64,000 nucleotides of DNA from Sediminibacillus albus (GTDB taxonomy: Bacteria > Bacillota > Bacilli > Bacillales > Amphibacillaceae), in assembly GCF_900101125.1 (NCBI RefSeq), contig NZ_FNFL01000001.1:1116001-1180000 (forward strand). Reading direction: 5' to 3'. Below, piece by piece: positions 43,560-52,569 of this stretch; position 1 is the first letter of the stretch; each line of letters begins with the position of its first letter. The translations under genes were made by a program, and so were the position numbers. Below the pieces are notes generated by a model. It saw only the letters and a list, made by a program, of their open reading frames with translations. It did no database searches and was not told the DNA's origin.

Positions 43560-43928
43560 ATGGCTAACAGTAAATCGATTCTTTTAGGTTTTATGATTGG
43601 AGGAGCAGTAAGTGCAGCCGCTGCATTGTTAAGTACACCATCATCAGGGAAGGAGCTCCGCAGCCAAGTCAATGCTCGGAGAGATGACTTAATGGATACT
43701 TTCAAAAATTTAAAACAAGAAGGTTTCCAATTGAAAGAGCAAATTACCCAGACATCAAAAGAAGGTGCAACTCTCATAAAAGATTTATCCGCAGATATGA
43801 AAACCTCGATTGAATCGTGGAAAAATACGATTGAGCCTCATCAAAAAAATATTCAAACCTATTTGGCACAAATAGAAGATAGTCTAAAAGAGCTTGAAGA
43901 GAAAACAAAAAAACAATCGAACCAATAA
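43560..43928 (+). CDS. yhaH: YtxH-family protein YhaH
   Basis: 122 residues. One N-terminal glycine-rich membrane segment (GFMIGGAVSAAAALLSTP, about residues 10–27) followed by the conserved SSGKELRSQV and a long charged helix, probably coiled coil. Related proteins are stress or general membrane-associated proteins of unknown function. AAAGGGGTG precedes the ATG and a TATAAT lies at 43531–43536. Order hit–yhaH as in B. subtilis. Confidence 0.82.
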   Translation: MANSKSILLGFMIGGAVSAAAALLSTPSSGKELRSQVNARRDDLMDTFKNLKQEGFQLKEQITQTSKEGATLIKDLSADMKTSIESWKNTIEPHQKNIQTYLAQIEDSLKELEEKTKKQSNQ

Positions 43929-43966
43929 AAAACAGGCTGGTCTTATAAAGGATCAGCCTGTTTTTT
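43927..43966 (+). terminator. Terminator of yhaH
   Basis: AAAAAACAGGCTG/CAGCCTGTTTTTT, 13-bp stem, overlapping the stop codon. Confidence 0.88.
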
Positions 43967-43970
43967 ACCA

Positions 43971-44002
43971 AAAAAGCTGTCCACTAGAGTGGACAGCTTT
44001 TT
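43971..44002 (-). terminator. Terminator of the opuA operon
   Basis: A perfect 15-bp stem AAAAAGCTGTCCACT/AGTGGACAGCTTTTT with a 2-nt loop. Being symmetrical, it could stop transcripts from either side. Confidence 0.88.
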
Positions 44003-44014
44003 GATACATTCTTA

Positions 44015-44962
44015 TTATTCAGCTGGCTGCAAGTCTTCGATTGAATCTACATCCATGTACTTTGGAACTACAAGGCCGATTTTAGCGCCTTCAAGGTTAG
44101 CTCCTAGGTCTTCTACCTGATCTTTATACTCGCCATATGCATCAGCGTGAGTAGCAGGCAACCATGCAGCAACCATACCATCAGCATCGCCGCTTGCTAC
44201 CGACTGCCACATAACAGCATTGTCAAGTGGAGTGATTGTTACATCGAAGCCTTGATTGCGCAATACTTCAGCAATTACGTTTGTAGAAGCAACTTCAGAG
44301 TCCCACTCAACATACACTAGTTCAATTTCTTGGCCATCAACTTCTTCTGTACCCTTAGTCCACTCATCTACCATGTCTGAGTTTTCCTCTATCCAGGTTT
44401 TTGCTGCGTCTTCAGGAGAAGTGCCGTTACTTACTTCAAGCATCACTTCTTCCATGTCTGCAGATTCCCAGTTGAATTGGTCAAGGATTTGATAAGCGTT
44501 TGGCATATCTTCCTTTAGACCTTTACGCACCATTGTCTTGATTTCCTCTGCCTCGCCGAAAACTCCCTCAGGATCTTCCAGATACTTAAGATCATACTTA
44601 GCGAATTTCCAGTGAGGTGTCCAGCCAGTGACAATGATTGGTTCTTCGTTATCGTAAGCTTCACCTAGAGCAGTTGCCATAGCACCGCTGGAAGATGTTT
44701 CTACTTTCCAGCCGGACAGGCTGTCATACGTTTCTGTTGCGTCTTCTGCTGCTTGTACTACGCCAGCTCCTGGTTCGATACCAGTGATGGTATAATCCGT
44801 TTCTTCACCATAATTAGCTGCCTGCTCTGTGTTTTCACCGCCGTTGTCGCTGCCTGTATCCTCTGAATCAGAACCTTCATCAGAGTTTCCGCAGCCAGCG
44901 GCCACTAGAGTAAATGATAGTCCAGCTGCTAAGCCAAGACGTTTTAAGTTAAGTTTAAACAT
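44015..44962 (-). CDS. opuAC: Glycine betaine ABC transporter substrate-binding lipoprotein
   Basis: 315 residues. Lipoprotein signal with lipobox VAAGC (Cys about 24), then a low-complexity Asp/Glu/Ser/Gly spacer and an OpuAC-type domain. The tryptophans that cage the trimethylammonium group are visible in VTGWTPHWKF, AVMWQSV and AAWLPATH. The whole protein is very acidic, as expected for an extracellular protein in a salt-adapted organism. AGGGGAG precedes the ATG. Last gene of opuAA-opuAB-opuAC. Confidence 0.94.
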   Translation of the reverse strand: MFKLNLKRLGLAAGLSFTLVAAGCGNSDEGSDSEDTGSDNGGENTEQAANYGEETDYTITGIEPGAGVVQAAEDATETYDSLSGWKVETSSSGAMATALGEAYDNEEPIIVTGWTPHWKFAKYDLKYLEDPEGVFGEAEEIKTMVRKGLKEDMPNAYQILDQFNWESADMEEVMLEVSNGTSPEDAAKTWIEENSDMVDEWTKGTEEVDGQEIELVYVEWDSEVASTNVIAEVLRNQGFDVTITPLDNAVMWQSVASGDADGMVAAWLPATHADAYGEYKDQVEDLGANLEGAKIGLVVPKYMDVDSIEDLQPAE

Positions 44963-45032
44963 AACTAATAATCTCCCCTTTACTATTTTTTATATGGAAA
45001 ACTTTTCATTTGAAAAGTTGCCAGCAATTAGA

Positions 45033-45893
45033 TTAAGCATTATTACCTTTTCGGGTATTCAAGCTTTGGGTAAACCTGTCAACAATAATGGCAAGAATAA
45101 CTATTCCAAGACCCGCTACGAACCCTGTACCTACTTGAGCGCGCTGCAAGGAAGACAATACTTCTCTCCCGAGTCCTGGCGCACCAATCATGGAAGCAAT
45201 AACTACCATGGACAGTGCCAGCATAACTGTTTGGTTAATACCGGCCATGATTGTCTTTTTCGCCATCGGCAATTCGACTTTGAATAACTTTTGCGAGCCG
45301 GTACTTCCAAATGCCTCTGAAGCTTCCACCAATTCACTGGAAACTTGCCGGATTCCTAAATTGGTAAACCGTACCGTTGGCGGTGTAGCGAAAATCAACG
45401 ATGCAAAAATACCTGGTACCATTCCGATACTGAAAAAAGCAACCGCCGGAATTAAGTACACAAAGGCAGGCATTGTCTGCATGAAGTCCAAAATCGGTGT
45501 AATAATTGATTCTGCAGTTTTGCTCTTCGACATCAATATGCCGATGGGAACACCAATGATTACCGATAACACACTGGCAATCAATACCAGCGCAAAAGTA
45601 AACATTAATTCTTCCCATAAACCCTGATTCCAAATAAGCAGCAAACCAATTAATGAAAAGGACGCCAGTCCAAAGCGTTTGCCGCTGGCAAAAAACGCCA
45701 GAATTACCACTAAAACTATAACAATGACTGGTGGAATACTAGCCAGTAATTCGGCAAACCATTCCATAAAATCTCCGAAACCATTTTTAATAGGATTGAA
45801 TAAGAAAGAAAAGGTTTCAGTAATCAAATCTGTAAAATCGGAAACCCACTGTGCTAACGGTATCTGTCCTACATTTTCCATAAAGTTAAGCAT
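45033..45893 (-). CDS. opuAB: Glycine betaine ABC transporter permease
   Basis: 286 residues, about seven membrane helices. The binding-protein-dependent permease EAA loop is [30 protein letters not shown] (about residues 188–217). [20 protein letters not shown] is characteristic of ProW/OpuAB. The start overlaps the end of opuAA by 8 nt and uses GAGGTGATC as binding site. Imports glycine betaine for osmoprotection with OpuAA and OpuAC. Confidence 0.95.
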   Translation of the reverse strand: MLNFMENVGQIPLAQWVSDFTDLITETFSFLFNPIKNGFGDFMEWFAELLASIPPVIVIVLVVILAFFASGKRFGLASFSLIGLLLIWNQGLWEELMFTFALVLIASVLSVIIGVPIGILMSKSKTAESIITPILDFMQTMPAFVYLIPAVAFFSIGMVPGIFASLIFATPPTVRFTNLGIRQVSSELVEASEAFGSTGSQKLFKVELPMAKKTIMAGINQTVMLALSMVVIASMIGAPGLGREVLSSLQRAQVGTGFVAGLGIVILAIIVDRFTQSLNTRKGNNA

Positions 45894-47085
45894 CTTCGTT
45901 GATCACCTCGGTTTCTCCAGCAAGTGCGGAAATGACAGCACCTCTGACTATGATTCCCAACAATTTGCCTTCTTCCACTACGGCAATTGGGACAGGTGAG
46001 TCATGGATTATTTCGAAAATATCATGCATAGAAGTATCCTTAGAAACAATCGGCACATCCGTCTTTAAAATTTCGTTCAGATCGCTGATTTCCTGTTTCT
46101 TCGCATCAGAAGCAGCATCAGCAGTTACATACCCTTTTAAATTCCGCTTTCTGTCCGTTACATAAATACTTGACAGGCCTTCTTCCCTCATCCGTTCAAG
46201 CGCCACTCTAGGCCCGTGCTTTTCAATGTTTATCGTTTCTGGACGCTTCATAATGTGCTGAGCAGTCAATACTTTAGATCGATCGACGTCTTCTACGAAT
46301 TTCTCTACGTAATCATTAGCCGGATTAACTAGGATCTCTTCAGGTGTACCAATTTGAACAATCGATCCATCCTTCATCAAAGCAATTCTGTCACCGATTC
46401 TTAATGCCTCATCTAGGTCATGGGTGATAAACAGAATAGTCTTTTGCATAGATTCCTGTAAGTCCAGCAATTCATCCTGCATTTCTTTTCTTATAAGCGG
46501 ATCTAATGCAGAGAAAGCTTCGTCCATGAGCAGAACTTCCGGGTCGTTGGCAAGCGCTCGCGCCAGCCCGACACGCTGCTGCATTCCGCCGGATAGTTGA
46601 GCAGGATATTGATGGATATATCCGCCAAGCCCTACCATCTCTAAAGCTTCTTTCGCTTTTTTGCCTCGCTTGTCTTTTTCTTCCCCTTGAATCTCTAAAC
46701 CAAATTCCGCATTTTCTAAAATGGTCCGATGTGGAAACAAAGCGAATTTTTGGAATACCATACTTAATTTTTCACGGCGGACACGGCGGAGATTTTTTTT
46801 GTCCATTCTTGCTAGATCTTCCCCATCAATGTACACACTGCCTTCTGTTGGCTCGATCAAGCGGTTAATCAGACGGACAAGAGTTGACTTACCGCTCCCT
46901 GATAACCCCATGATAACGAAAATTTCTCCAGCCTCCACTTCAAAGGAAGCCCTGTTAACACCAACTGTATTGCCAGTTTCCTTTAATATTTCTTCCTTGG
47001 GTTTCCCCTGGTCCATAAGCTTCAATGCTTGTTTCGTATTTTTGCCAAAGACCTTTGACAACCCCTGCACTTCAATTACTGGCAT
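45886..47085 (-). CDS. opuAA: Glycine betaine ABC transporter ATPase
   Basis: 399 residues. ProV/OpuAA ATPase: Walker [10 protein letters not shown], signature [16 protein letters not shown], Walker [13 protein letters not shown] and H-loop FITHDLDEA. The C-terminus has two CBS domains (about residues 270–395), the module that senses ionic strength in OpuA. ATG at 47085 is used because the in-frame GTG three codons earlier is part of the ribosome binding site GAGGTG. First gene of the operon. Confidence 0.95.
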   Translation of the reverse strand: MPVIEVQGLSKVFGKNTKQALKLMDQGKPKEEILKETGNTVGVNRASFEVEAGEIFVIMGLSGSGKSTLVRLINRLIEPTEGSVYIDGEDLARMDKKNLRRVRREKLSMVFQKFALFPHRTILENAEFGLEIQGEEKDKRGKKAKEALEMVGLGGYIHQYPAQLSGGMQQRVGLARALANDPEVLLMDEAFSALDPLIRKEMQDELLDLQESMQKTILFITHDLDEALRIGDRIALMKDGSIVQIGTPEEILVNPANDYVEKFVEDVDRSKVLTAQHIMKRPETINIEKHGPRVALERMREEGLSSIYVTDRKRNLKGYVTADAASDAKKQEISDLNEILKTDVPIVSKDTSMHDIFEIIHDSPVPIAVVEEGKLLGIIVRGAVISALAGETEVINEDA

Positions 47086-47111
47086 ATTATTCACCTCTCT
47101 TACAAGTTATC

Positions 47112-47141
47112 TTGCTCGCTTAAGTATAGCCTATCGAGCAA
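47112..47141. promoter_or_regulatory. Candidate operator over the opuA promoter
   Basis: Perfect inverted repeat TTGCTCG (47112–47118) and CGAGCAA (47135–47141), 16 nt apart. It encloses TATACT on the minus strand (47128–47123), which fits a −10 box of opuAA 38 nt from its start. No clear −35 is seen. The divergent GbsR-family gene is the obvious candidate regulator. Confidence 0.5.
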
Positions 47142-47518
47142 ACCGTTATAGATGATCTTGCATTATCTTCTTTTAGGGTACATTACTTTTCTACTATAAA
47201 AGATAAAAAATCCGAACACAAAATCAATCACTCTTAATACTATATCCCTATTTGACCATAAAATTCAAACGATACAAACCACTAATTTTGTATATATTTT
47301 TCGTACAGTTTAAACTGAACAAACTTTTTGCGGCTTTTACTTTTAATTCCTTTGATTTGCTTTCAATAACTATCCATTTGCCTATTTTTAAAAAATTCAA
47401 GAATAGTGTAACCTATGATGCAACATATTATTTAACATTTCTCGCCAGAGCTTAGAATAAAGAATGTTTAAGTTACGGATGCTTTATTGTGTAGTGGACA
47501 TCTTTGAGGGAGGATTAT
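47142..47518. other. AT-rich intergenic region between opuAA and its divergent regulator
   Basis: About 380 nt, very AT-rich, with no supportable gene. A short open frame at 47252–47455 has no binding site. It should contain the promoter of the GbsR-family gene, but no hexamer pair stands out. Confidence 0.4.
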
Positions 47519-48049
47519 ATGTCTGAACCGAATCTGAAAGATATCAATGAATTAATTACCACCGAATTTGCCAAAACGGTAGAAATGTTCGGCTTAACCC
47601 CTTCAGAGGCCCGATTATTCGCTATTTTATATTTAGAAGGAGAGCCGATGACGCTGGATGAAATGGGGGAAGCGTTAGGAAAAAGCAAAACTTCCATGAG
47701 CACAGGCATACGCAGTCTGTTGGAACTAAATTTAGTGGAACGGGTATGGAAAAAAGGGGAAAGAAAAGATTTATATCGAGCAGATGAGAATTTATATAAA
47801 AAATTTATGAATGCTTTCATTCATAAATGGATGGATGCGACAAATCGTCAGAAACATTCCTTAGAACAAATTGAAACAGTGCTTTCCCAGAATGGGAGCA
47901 ATCTTCCTGGCGCTGCTGACCCGAAAGAAGTAAATGATTTGAATGCACGGTTAAAAGATATGATAGCGTTTCATCAACTACTGGAGACAGCATTCAAGAA
48001 AATCAAGCCGGCAAATTCTGTGTCCATCGATCAAAAGTTAAATAGTTAA
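47519..48049 (+). CDS. GbsR/MarR-family transcriptional regulator next to opuA
   Basis: 176 residues. Winged-helix domain of the GbsR/OpcR type: EARLFAILYLEGEPMTLDEMGEALGKSKTSMSTGIRSLLELNLVERVWKKGERKDLY (about residues 30–86), then a helical C-terminal part. Relatives repress choline or glycine-betaine genes and sense the osmoprotectant directly. Divergent from opuAA, so control of opuA is likely; I recall an OpuAR of this family beside opuA in another Bacillus. GGGAGG precedes the ATG at 47519; a TTG at 47504 lies in that site. Shares SKTSMSTG with the paralogue at 53652. Confidence 0.85.
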   Translation: MSEPNLKDINELITTEFAKTVEMFGLTPSEARLFAILYLEGEPMTLDEMGEALGKSKTSMSTGIRSLLELNLVERVWKKGERKDLYRADENLYKKFMNAFIHKWMDATNRQKHSLEQIETVLSQNGSNLPGAADPKEVNDLNARLKDMIAFHQLLETAFKKIKPANSVSIDQKLNS

Positions 48050-48050
48050 G

Positions 48051-48389
48051 TCATCCTTTTATTATGGGCAGCTGTAAAAATTTATTCATCAGGGAAGGGT
48101 AAAAACCTTCCTTTTTTAATGCAATAATTGTAGCCTTTGGCTCTAATTTATAATGCAGCATGCCGACAAACTGTACCAGCAAAGGGGTAACATCCAGAAA
48201 ACCTTCTTCGGTCTGAAGCAGATACTGTTTATGTAAATAATCTATCAGTTCCATTAACTGTGTATACTCCGTTTGGGATAAATCTTTTTCGATCACCAGC
48301 TTGGTAAAAGGATATTGATCAATTTCTTTCATCTTTAATAGCAAATGAAGATGAAATTTTGCTAAATCGCTGCCACTCTCGCTGCCCAT
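48051..48389 (-). CDS. yhaI: YhaI family (DUF1878) protein
   Basis: 112 residues, soluble, helical. DQYPFTKLVIEKDLSQTEYTQLM and the C-terminal LVQFVGMLHYKLEPKATIIALKKEGFYPSLM line up with B. subtilis YhaI. Function unknown. AAAGGAGGGG precedes the ATG. The stop lies 1 nt from that of the convergent GbsR-family gene. In B. subtilis the neighbour is scoC/hpr; no such gene is present here. Confidence 0.8.
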   Translation of the reverse strand: MGSESGSDLAKFHLHLLLKMKEIDQYPFTKLVIEKDLSQTEYTQLMELIDYLHKQYLLQTEEGFLDVTPLLVQFVGMLHYKLEPKATIIALKKEGFYPSLMNKFLQLPIIKG

Positions 48390-48430
48390 TCTATTTCCCC
48401 TCCTTTCTCATATTATATTTATATACTCAC

Positions 48431-48458
48431 ATTATAAAGGCAAACTGGCTTCTGTGAA
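48431..48458 (-). promoter_or_regulatory. Sigma-A promoter of yhaI
   Basis: TTCACA, 16-nt spacer, TATAAT on the minus strand, 42 nt upstream of the ATG. Confidence 0.6.
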
Positions 48459-48621
48459 GTTTTTTCCTGAAAAAATAATTAAAACCGCTTCTTGTTATCT
48501 GGACGTTTTTTTCGGGAAAATCTTTTCCTGACTGAAAGAAGGATAAATGCTGTCAGAGCAGGATTCTGACAGGCTTTAAAATGGCTAGTTTTTATTTATT
48601 ATTTTTTTTCCTTAAAAGCTA
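48459..48621. other. Intergenic region between yhaI and the yhaJ-like gene
   Basis: No gene is supported. It holds a hairpin CTGTCAGA (48550–48557)/TCTGACAG (48565–48572) without a T-run directly after it, and several A/T runs. Promoters at both ends are listed separately. Confidence 0.4.
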
Positions 48622-48650
48622 TTGATTTTTCCCTGGAAACATACTATCAT
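48622..48650 (+). promoter_or_regulatory. Candidate sigma-A promoter of the yhaJ-like gene
   Basis: TTGATT, 17-nt spacer, TATCAT, 67 nt upstream of the start codon. Both hexamers are imperfect. Confidence 0.4.
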
Positions 48651-48716
48651 TCGTTGAGGGTAAGGCCCCGCAGCCGCATCATAAACCCGTAACAAATGTG
48701 CAAAGGGGGATGAAAA

Positions 48717-49250
48717 ATGAATTGCTGGAAAACTATTAATCTACACAGAGAATTCGGGCTTAACCGTATCTATTTATTATCGTTGCTCACTGGGATGATG
48801 GCATTCATTTTCTTTTATTTAATATTTTCCATGATCCACCAAACTGGAACTGTAAAAGACCATGGGATACTCCCTTTGTTATTAGGACTTGTTTTACTAC
48901 CGACTATTCATAAACTTACGCATATTTTACCATTAATCCTTACAAATAAACGATTTAAAATTAACTGGAAAATCAATATGGGAATATTCCCATCTTTCTC
49001 TTTCCGGACCAGATCAAAAATGTCAAAAGCGTCTTCTGTATTTATCTTACTGGCTCCGGCATTGCTGATCACTATCCCGGGGTTGATTTCCAGCTATGTA
49101 TTTATAAATTACTATGTATACTTCTTATTATTTCTATCCGTTAATATCGGTCTTTCATTCACCGATTTCTTGTATGCAAACCAGGTGATGAAAGCACCAA
49201 GAAAATGTGTGATCGAAAACGCCAAGGATGGATATGACATCCTTATCTAA
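48717..49250 (+). CDS. DUF3267-like membrane protein (YhaJ position)
   Basis: 177 residues, about four membrane segments. LVLLPTIHKLTHILPLILTNK near residues 60–80 contains the HxxxH-like pattern of DUF3267 proteins. FLSVNIGLSFTDFLYANQVMKAPRKCVIENAKDGYDIL is the matching C-terminal block. The family has a metalloprotease-like layout, but catalysis is not shown. AAAGGGGG lies 7 nt before the ATG. Same place as B. subtilis yhaJ, but I cannot confirm orthology. Confidence 0.72.
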   Translation: MNCWKTINLHREFGLNRIYLLSLLTGMMAFIFFYLIFSMIHQTGTVKDHGILPLLLGLVLLPTIHKLTHILPLILTNKRFKINWKINMGIFPSFSFRTRSKMSKASSVFILLAPALLITIPGLISSYVFINYYVYFLLFLSVNIGLSFTDFLYANQVMKAPRKCVIENAKDGYDILI

Positions 49251-49253
49251 GAA

Positions 49254-49295
49254 CGATAACAGCACCCCGGCCATCGGGGATGCTGTTATTTTCGT
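49254..49295 (+). terminator. Terminator of the DUF3267-like gene
   Basis: ATAACAGCA-CCCC/GGGG-TGCTGTTAT, about 14 bp with one mismatch, followed by TTTTC. Confidence 0.8.
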
Positions 49296-49418
49296 TTTAA
49301 TGCTGTTTTTGCGGAGATAAAGATACTAGGCTTTAAGTGGATTTTTGAGTGGGTTTGGCTGTTCAACCTGGGGAAATTTTGATAAAGTAATGTATAGGTG
49401 TAAAGGAGGTCATAGGAT

Positions 49419-49598
49419 ATGCCAGTCTTGTTTGCTTTTTTTGCTTTGTTCGTACTATTTATATTTAACTCTTTAACTCATAAACTGGTGGTACAGACAG
49501 AGATGTCCACTGAACGCCAACCTAATGTATTTAGAACGATCAATATATTAATCACAATCTTGTTGATCTCTTCTTATGTAGAGGTTTTGTTCACTTAA
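49419..49598 (+). CDS. 59-residue membrane microprotein, function unknown
   Basis: Starts at ATG 49419 with AAAGGAGGT 8 nt upstream, the strongest kind of ribosome binding site. Two hydrophobic stretches (residues 2–17 and 42–58) flank a hydrophilic middle with several charged residues and QTEMSTERQPN. A bidirectional terminator follows. I do not recognise the family. Too short for most gene callers but well supported by signals. Confidence 0.65.
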   Translation: MPVLFAFFALFVLFIFNSLTHKLVVQTEMSTERQPNVFRTINILITILLISSYVEVLFT

Positions 49599-49631
49599 TC
49601 GAAGAAAAGATACTCTATGAAACCAAATGAT

Positions 49632-49679
49632 AAAAAAGGGATGACAGCACGCAGTCAGCGTGCTGGTCATCCCTTTTTA
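49632..49679. terminator. Strong bidirectional terminator between two microprotein genes
   Basis: AAAAAGGGATGACAGCACGC pairs with GCGTGCT(G)GTCATCCCTTTTT over about 20 bp. A- and T-tails on both sides suit convergent genes at 49598 and 49719. Confidence 0.9.
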
Positions 49680-49718
49680 CTACCGGAAAAATGATGGTTG
49701 CTGATTACTGATTACCGA

Positions 49719-49802
49719 TTACAGCCAAGCAGCTCCTACAATGATCAGTAATATGAACAACACGACAATCAGTGCGAATCCACCATGATATCCTGCACCC
49801 AT
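49719..49802 (-). CDS. yjcZ: YjcZ-family sporulation microprotein
   Basis: 27 residues: MGAGYHGGFALIVVLFILLI plus VGAAWL. The Gly/Tyr-rich start and the FALIVVLFILLIIVGA helix are the signature of YjcZ-type proteins, tiny single-span membrane proteins found in many copies in Bacillaceae spores. AAAGGAGGTG lies 7 nt before the ATG. Precise function unknown. Confidence 0.85.
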   Translation of the reverse strand: MGAGYHGGFALIVVLFILLIIVGAAWL

Positions 49803-49929
49803 GAAAGCACCTCCTTTAGTTATATTGCTTCATTTTATGCAAACCGATCCCGTCAAGGATAGGCTGCTGTCCGATTTTTAGGAAAAAGTGTGTAATTTAG
49901 GAATAGACTATTTTTTTTGCTAATAAATG

Positions 49930-49938
49930 TGTTATATT
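49930..49938 (+). promoter_or_regulatory. Candidate extended −10 promoter of prsA
   Basis: TGTTATATT fits TGnTATAAT with one mismatch, 63 nt upstream of the prsA ATG. The −35 is unclear. Confidence 0.45.
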
Positions 49939-50000
49939 ATTTCAAGAGCTTGTCAAAGCTTGAACGAAGTAAAGTTTTTGAGAGTAGGAGTGTTTATATA

Positions 50001-50918
50001 ATGAAAAAACTAGCATTATCAGCATCTGTAGCGGTTGGAATCCTCGCTTTATCTGCTTGTTCTTCAGACGACCCCGAAACAGTCGTTGAAACAGGTTCAG
50101 GCGACGTAACCAAAGAAGAATTTTACCAGGAGCTGAAAGACCAGAACGGTGAAACCGTCCTTCAACAGCTTGTGACGAAGAAAGTTCTTCAAGGAAATTA
50201 TGAAGTGGAAGATGAACAGGTAGACAAAGAATTAGAGTCTCTAAAAGAACAATACGGGGACCAATTTGAAATGGTTCTTCAACAAAGCGGATTTTCTGAC
50301 GAAGAGGAATTCAAAGAGGTGCTTCGTTTAAATATGCTTCAAGAAAAAGCAGTTACTGAAGATGTGGAAGTATCCGATGAAGAAATACAGCAAAGATATG
50401 AAAAAATGCAAACAGAACTTGTAGGTAGACATATTCTTGTACAAGATGAAGAAACAGCCAAGGAAGTGAAAAGCAAACTGGACGATGGAGAAGACTTTGC
50501 GGCACTTGCAGAGGAGTATTCCACTGACACCGGTTCGGCACAAGAAGGTGGCGACTTAGGAGCGTTTACTGTTGGCGATATGGTTCCTGAGTTTGAAGAG
50601 GCAGCATACAACCTGGAAGTAGATGAAATCAGTGATCCAGTACAAACATCTAATGGCTGGCACATCATCCAAATAACAGAAAGAAATGAAGTTGAAGATG
50701 TTGAGCCGCTGGAAGATATCAAAGACGAGGTTCGCCGTGAAATTGCAGCACAAAAAGTCGATGATGCAGCCGCTCAAGAAAAGATGCAGCAATTGATGAA
50801 AGACGCAGATATCGATGTGAAAATCGAGGAATTCAAAGATCTGTTTAAAACACCGGAAGCTGGAGAAGGTGCAACAGAAACCCCAGCTCCAGCTGAAGGC
50901 GAGAATTCCGGAGAGTAA
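50001..50918 (+). CDS. prsA: Extracytoplasmic foldase PrsA (peptidyl-prolyl isomerase lipoprotein)
   Basis: 305 residues. Lipoprotein signal with lipobox LSAC (Cys21), then the N- and C-terminal chaperone segments around a parvulin (PpiC) domain: [32 protein letters not shown] and [14 protein letters not shown] (about residues 130–225). It helps secreted proteins and PBPs fold outside the membrane. The C-terminal tail is acidic and rich in Glu, Pro and Gly. TAGGAGTG lies before ATG 50001; the longer frame from 49917 is not used. Confidence 0.94.
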   Translation: MKKLALSASVAVGILALSACSSDDPETVVETGSGDVTKEEFYQELKDQNGETVLQQLVTKKVLQGNYEVEDEQVDKELESLKEQYGDQFEMVLQQSGFSDEEEFKEVLRLNMLQEKAVTEDVEVSDEEIQQRYEKMQTELVGRHILVQDEETAKEVKSKLDDGEDFAALAEEYSTDTGSAQEGGDLGAFTVGDMVPEFEEAAYNLEVDEISDPVQTSNGWHIIQITERNEVEDVEPLEDIKDEVRREIAAQKVDDAAAQEKMQQLMKDADIDVKIEEFKDLFKTPEAGEGATETPAPAEGENSGE

Positions 50919-50931
50919 ACAGGAGCACAAA

Positions 50932-50968
50932 AAAAGCTCTGGCTATACATGCCAGAGCTTTTCTTTTT
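50932..50968 (+). terminator. Terminator of prsA
   Basis: AAAAGCTCTGGC/GCCAGAGCTTTT, 12-bp perfect stem, 7-nt loop, then CTTTTT. Confidence 0.9.
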
Positions 50969-50970
50969 GT

Positions 50971-51180
50971 TTAGTAAGATGTCATTTGTTTCTTTTCCGC
51001 GTCGCCATTCTCTTTCTGACTCCGTTCATCCTTAATCCGGTCCATAAAAATTTTCCCTTCCCGCTCAATAAACTGCATTTCTAGTCTTTTCTCTGCCCGT
51101 ACTGCGCGAAAGGACATATAACCGCTGAAAAATATAAATATAATAAACATAAAAACCCACCATGGAATCCCCAATATCAT
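50971..51180 (-). CDS. yhaL: YhaL sporulation membrane protein
   Basis: 69 residues. One N-terminal membrane helix (about residues 4–23) followed by a charged cytosolic tail with FIEREGKIFMDRIKDERSQ, similar to B. subtilis YhaL. GGGAGG lies 8 nt before ATG 51180; an earlier in-frame start has no site. It is convergent with prsA, which is the B. subtilis arrangement. Confidence 0.78.
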   Translation of the reverse strand: MILGIPWWVFMFIIFIFFSGYMSFRAVRAEKRLEMQFIEREGKIFMDRIKDERSQKENGDAEKKQMTSY

Positions 51181-51254
51181 GTTACAGCCTCCCTTGTCCA
51201 TATTTGCTACAAATATATGCGAATAAAAACTAAATATGACAAGTACCAGCTATA

Positions 51255-52523
51255 TCAGCTTTGAGCTTGCGATCTTTTGCTTTCCAGCTTTTTAAAGGTA
51301 ATCACATATACTAAAGCACTTAAAACAGCAAAAACCCCTAAAATGCTAAATACCAAAGAGTAGGAAATATAACTGGTTAAAACAAGGCTCATGGGAGCAA
51401 TTAACTTTCCAACGGTAAAACGGAGGCTCGCTGCGGAGAAATACTGCCCTCTCATTTGTTCCGGTGCAAGCTTTGCCACAAAGCTCTCCTGAATCCCTAC
51501 TACCATCAGCTCGGCCAGCGTAAACAAAGCCATCGCAAAGATAAACATCCACAAGCTTTCGGTAAGTCCGTATAAGGTTATCCCTGCAGCGTATAAGAGG
51601 CTGGAGGCTACGAATACCCTTTGTTCTTTGAATCGATTCATCACCCGGGTAACAAACACAGTAAAAAGGGCAACGAGCAGCCCATTTTCTGCCAAAACAA
51701 GCGCAAATGCCTTTTCCCCACTTATGGACACTTTAAAATCACCGAAATGGAACAATGTTTGGTTGTCTATCACTTCGCTCGTATATACGGCTATTAAAAT
51801 ATCCAGCTGCATAAAGGTTTGCGCTACAAGGACACCAGCGATAATAAATAACAAGAAGGTTTTATCTTTTGCGATAATCCGATAATCGCTCATTTCCCTC
51901 CACACCGCCTGATACCATGGCGTATTCGCTTCCTTGCTGCGTATTTTCAACTCGACTGTTTCCTTTAAATACTTTTGAAGGATAATTGTTAAAAATGCCG
52001 TCAGTACCACTCCGGCTAATAGCATTTGAAAACGATAAGTGTAAAATAAAAAACTGCCAATCACGGGCCCTACGACCACGGCAATGTTAATTGACGTATA
52101 AAAAACTGCAAAAACAGACGCACGGTGTTTTTCATGGACGACATCAGCAACCATTGCGTGGGATGCCGGCCAATACAAAGCCCCCCAAACCCCAAGCAAA
52201 CTAAAGGAAACGAACGTAAGCATGGGTGATTGATACCAGGGGGAGTTGGCGTATGCAAACAATAAAAAGGTCAAAAACTGGCTAAACGATGAAAGCACCA
52301 TCATTCTTTTGCGGCCGAACCGGTCAGCACAATAGCCGCCAATCAAACTTGCCAACACGGAAAATGCTTGTGATAATATTAACAGCAATCCTGCTTTGTC
52401 TTTCCCAAAAGATCTTTCAAACAATATTGTCATAAATGGAAAATAAGACCAGAAAAGCAGGTTTGTCGTCCCCTCTCCAAATAGGCGGATCCGCAGGTTC
52501 CTATCCCAATCCTTCCACTTCAT
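51255..52523 (-). CDS. MFS transporter, DHA1-like
   Basis: 422 residues, twelve predicted helices. Motif A is present as GGYCADRFGRKRMMVLSSF between helices 2 and 3. WPASHAMVADVVHEKHRASVFAVFY and GPVIGSFLFY resemble the MdtH/YfcJ type of multidrug exporters. Substrate unknown. It lies between yhaL and yhaM on the same strand, a position not occupied by an MFS gene in B. subtilis, so it is probably an insertion in this lineage. Confidence 0.82.
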   Translation of the reverse strand: MKWKDWDRNLRIRLFGEGTTNLLFWSYFPFMTILFERSFGKDKAGLLLILSQAFSVLASLIGGYCADRFGRKRMMVLSSFSQFLTFLLFAYANSPWYQSPMLTFVSFSLLGVWGALYWPASHAMVADVVHEKHRASVFAVFYTSINIAVVVGPVIGSFLFYTYRFQMLLAGVVLTAFLTIILQKYLKETVELKIRSKEANTPWYQAVWREMSDYRIIAKDKTFLLFIIAGVLVAQTFMQLDILIAVYTSEVIDNQTLFHFGDFKVSISGEKAFALVLAENGLLVALFTVFVTRVMNRFKEQRVFVASSLLYAAGITLYGLTESLWMFIFAMALFTLAELMVVGIQESFVAKLAPEQMRGQYFSAASLRFTVGKLIAPMSLVLTSYISYSLVFSILGVFAVLSALVYVITFKKLESKRSQAQS

Positions 52524-52569
52524 AAAGCTTCGCCTCTAATTCTCGTATTCTATTATAAAATCTCGTTCC

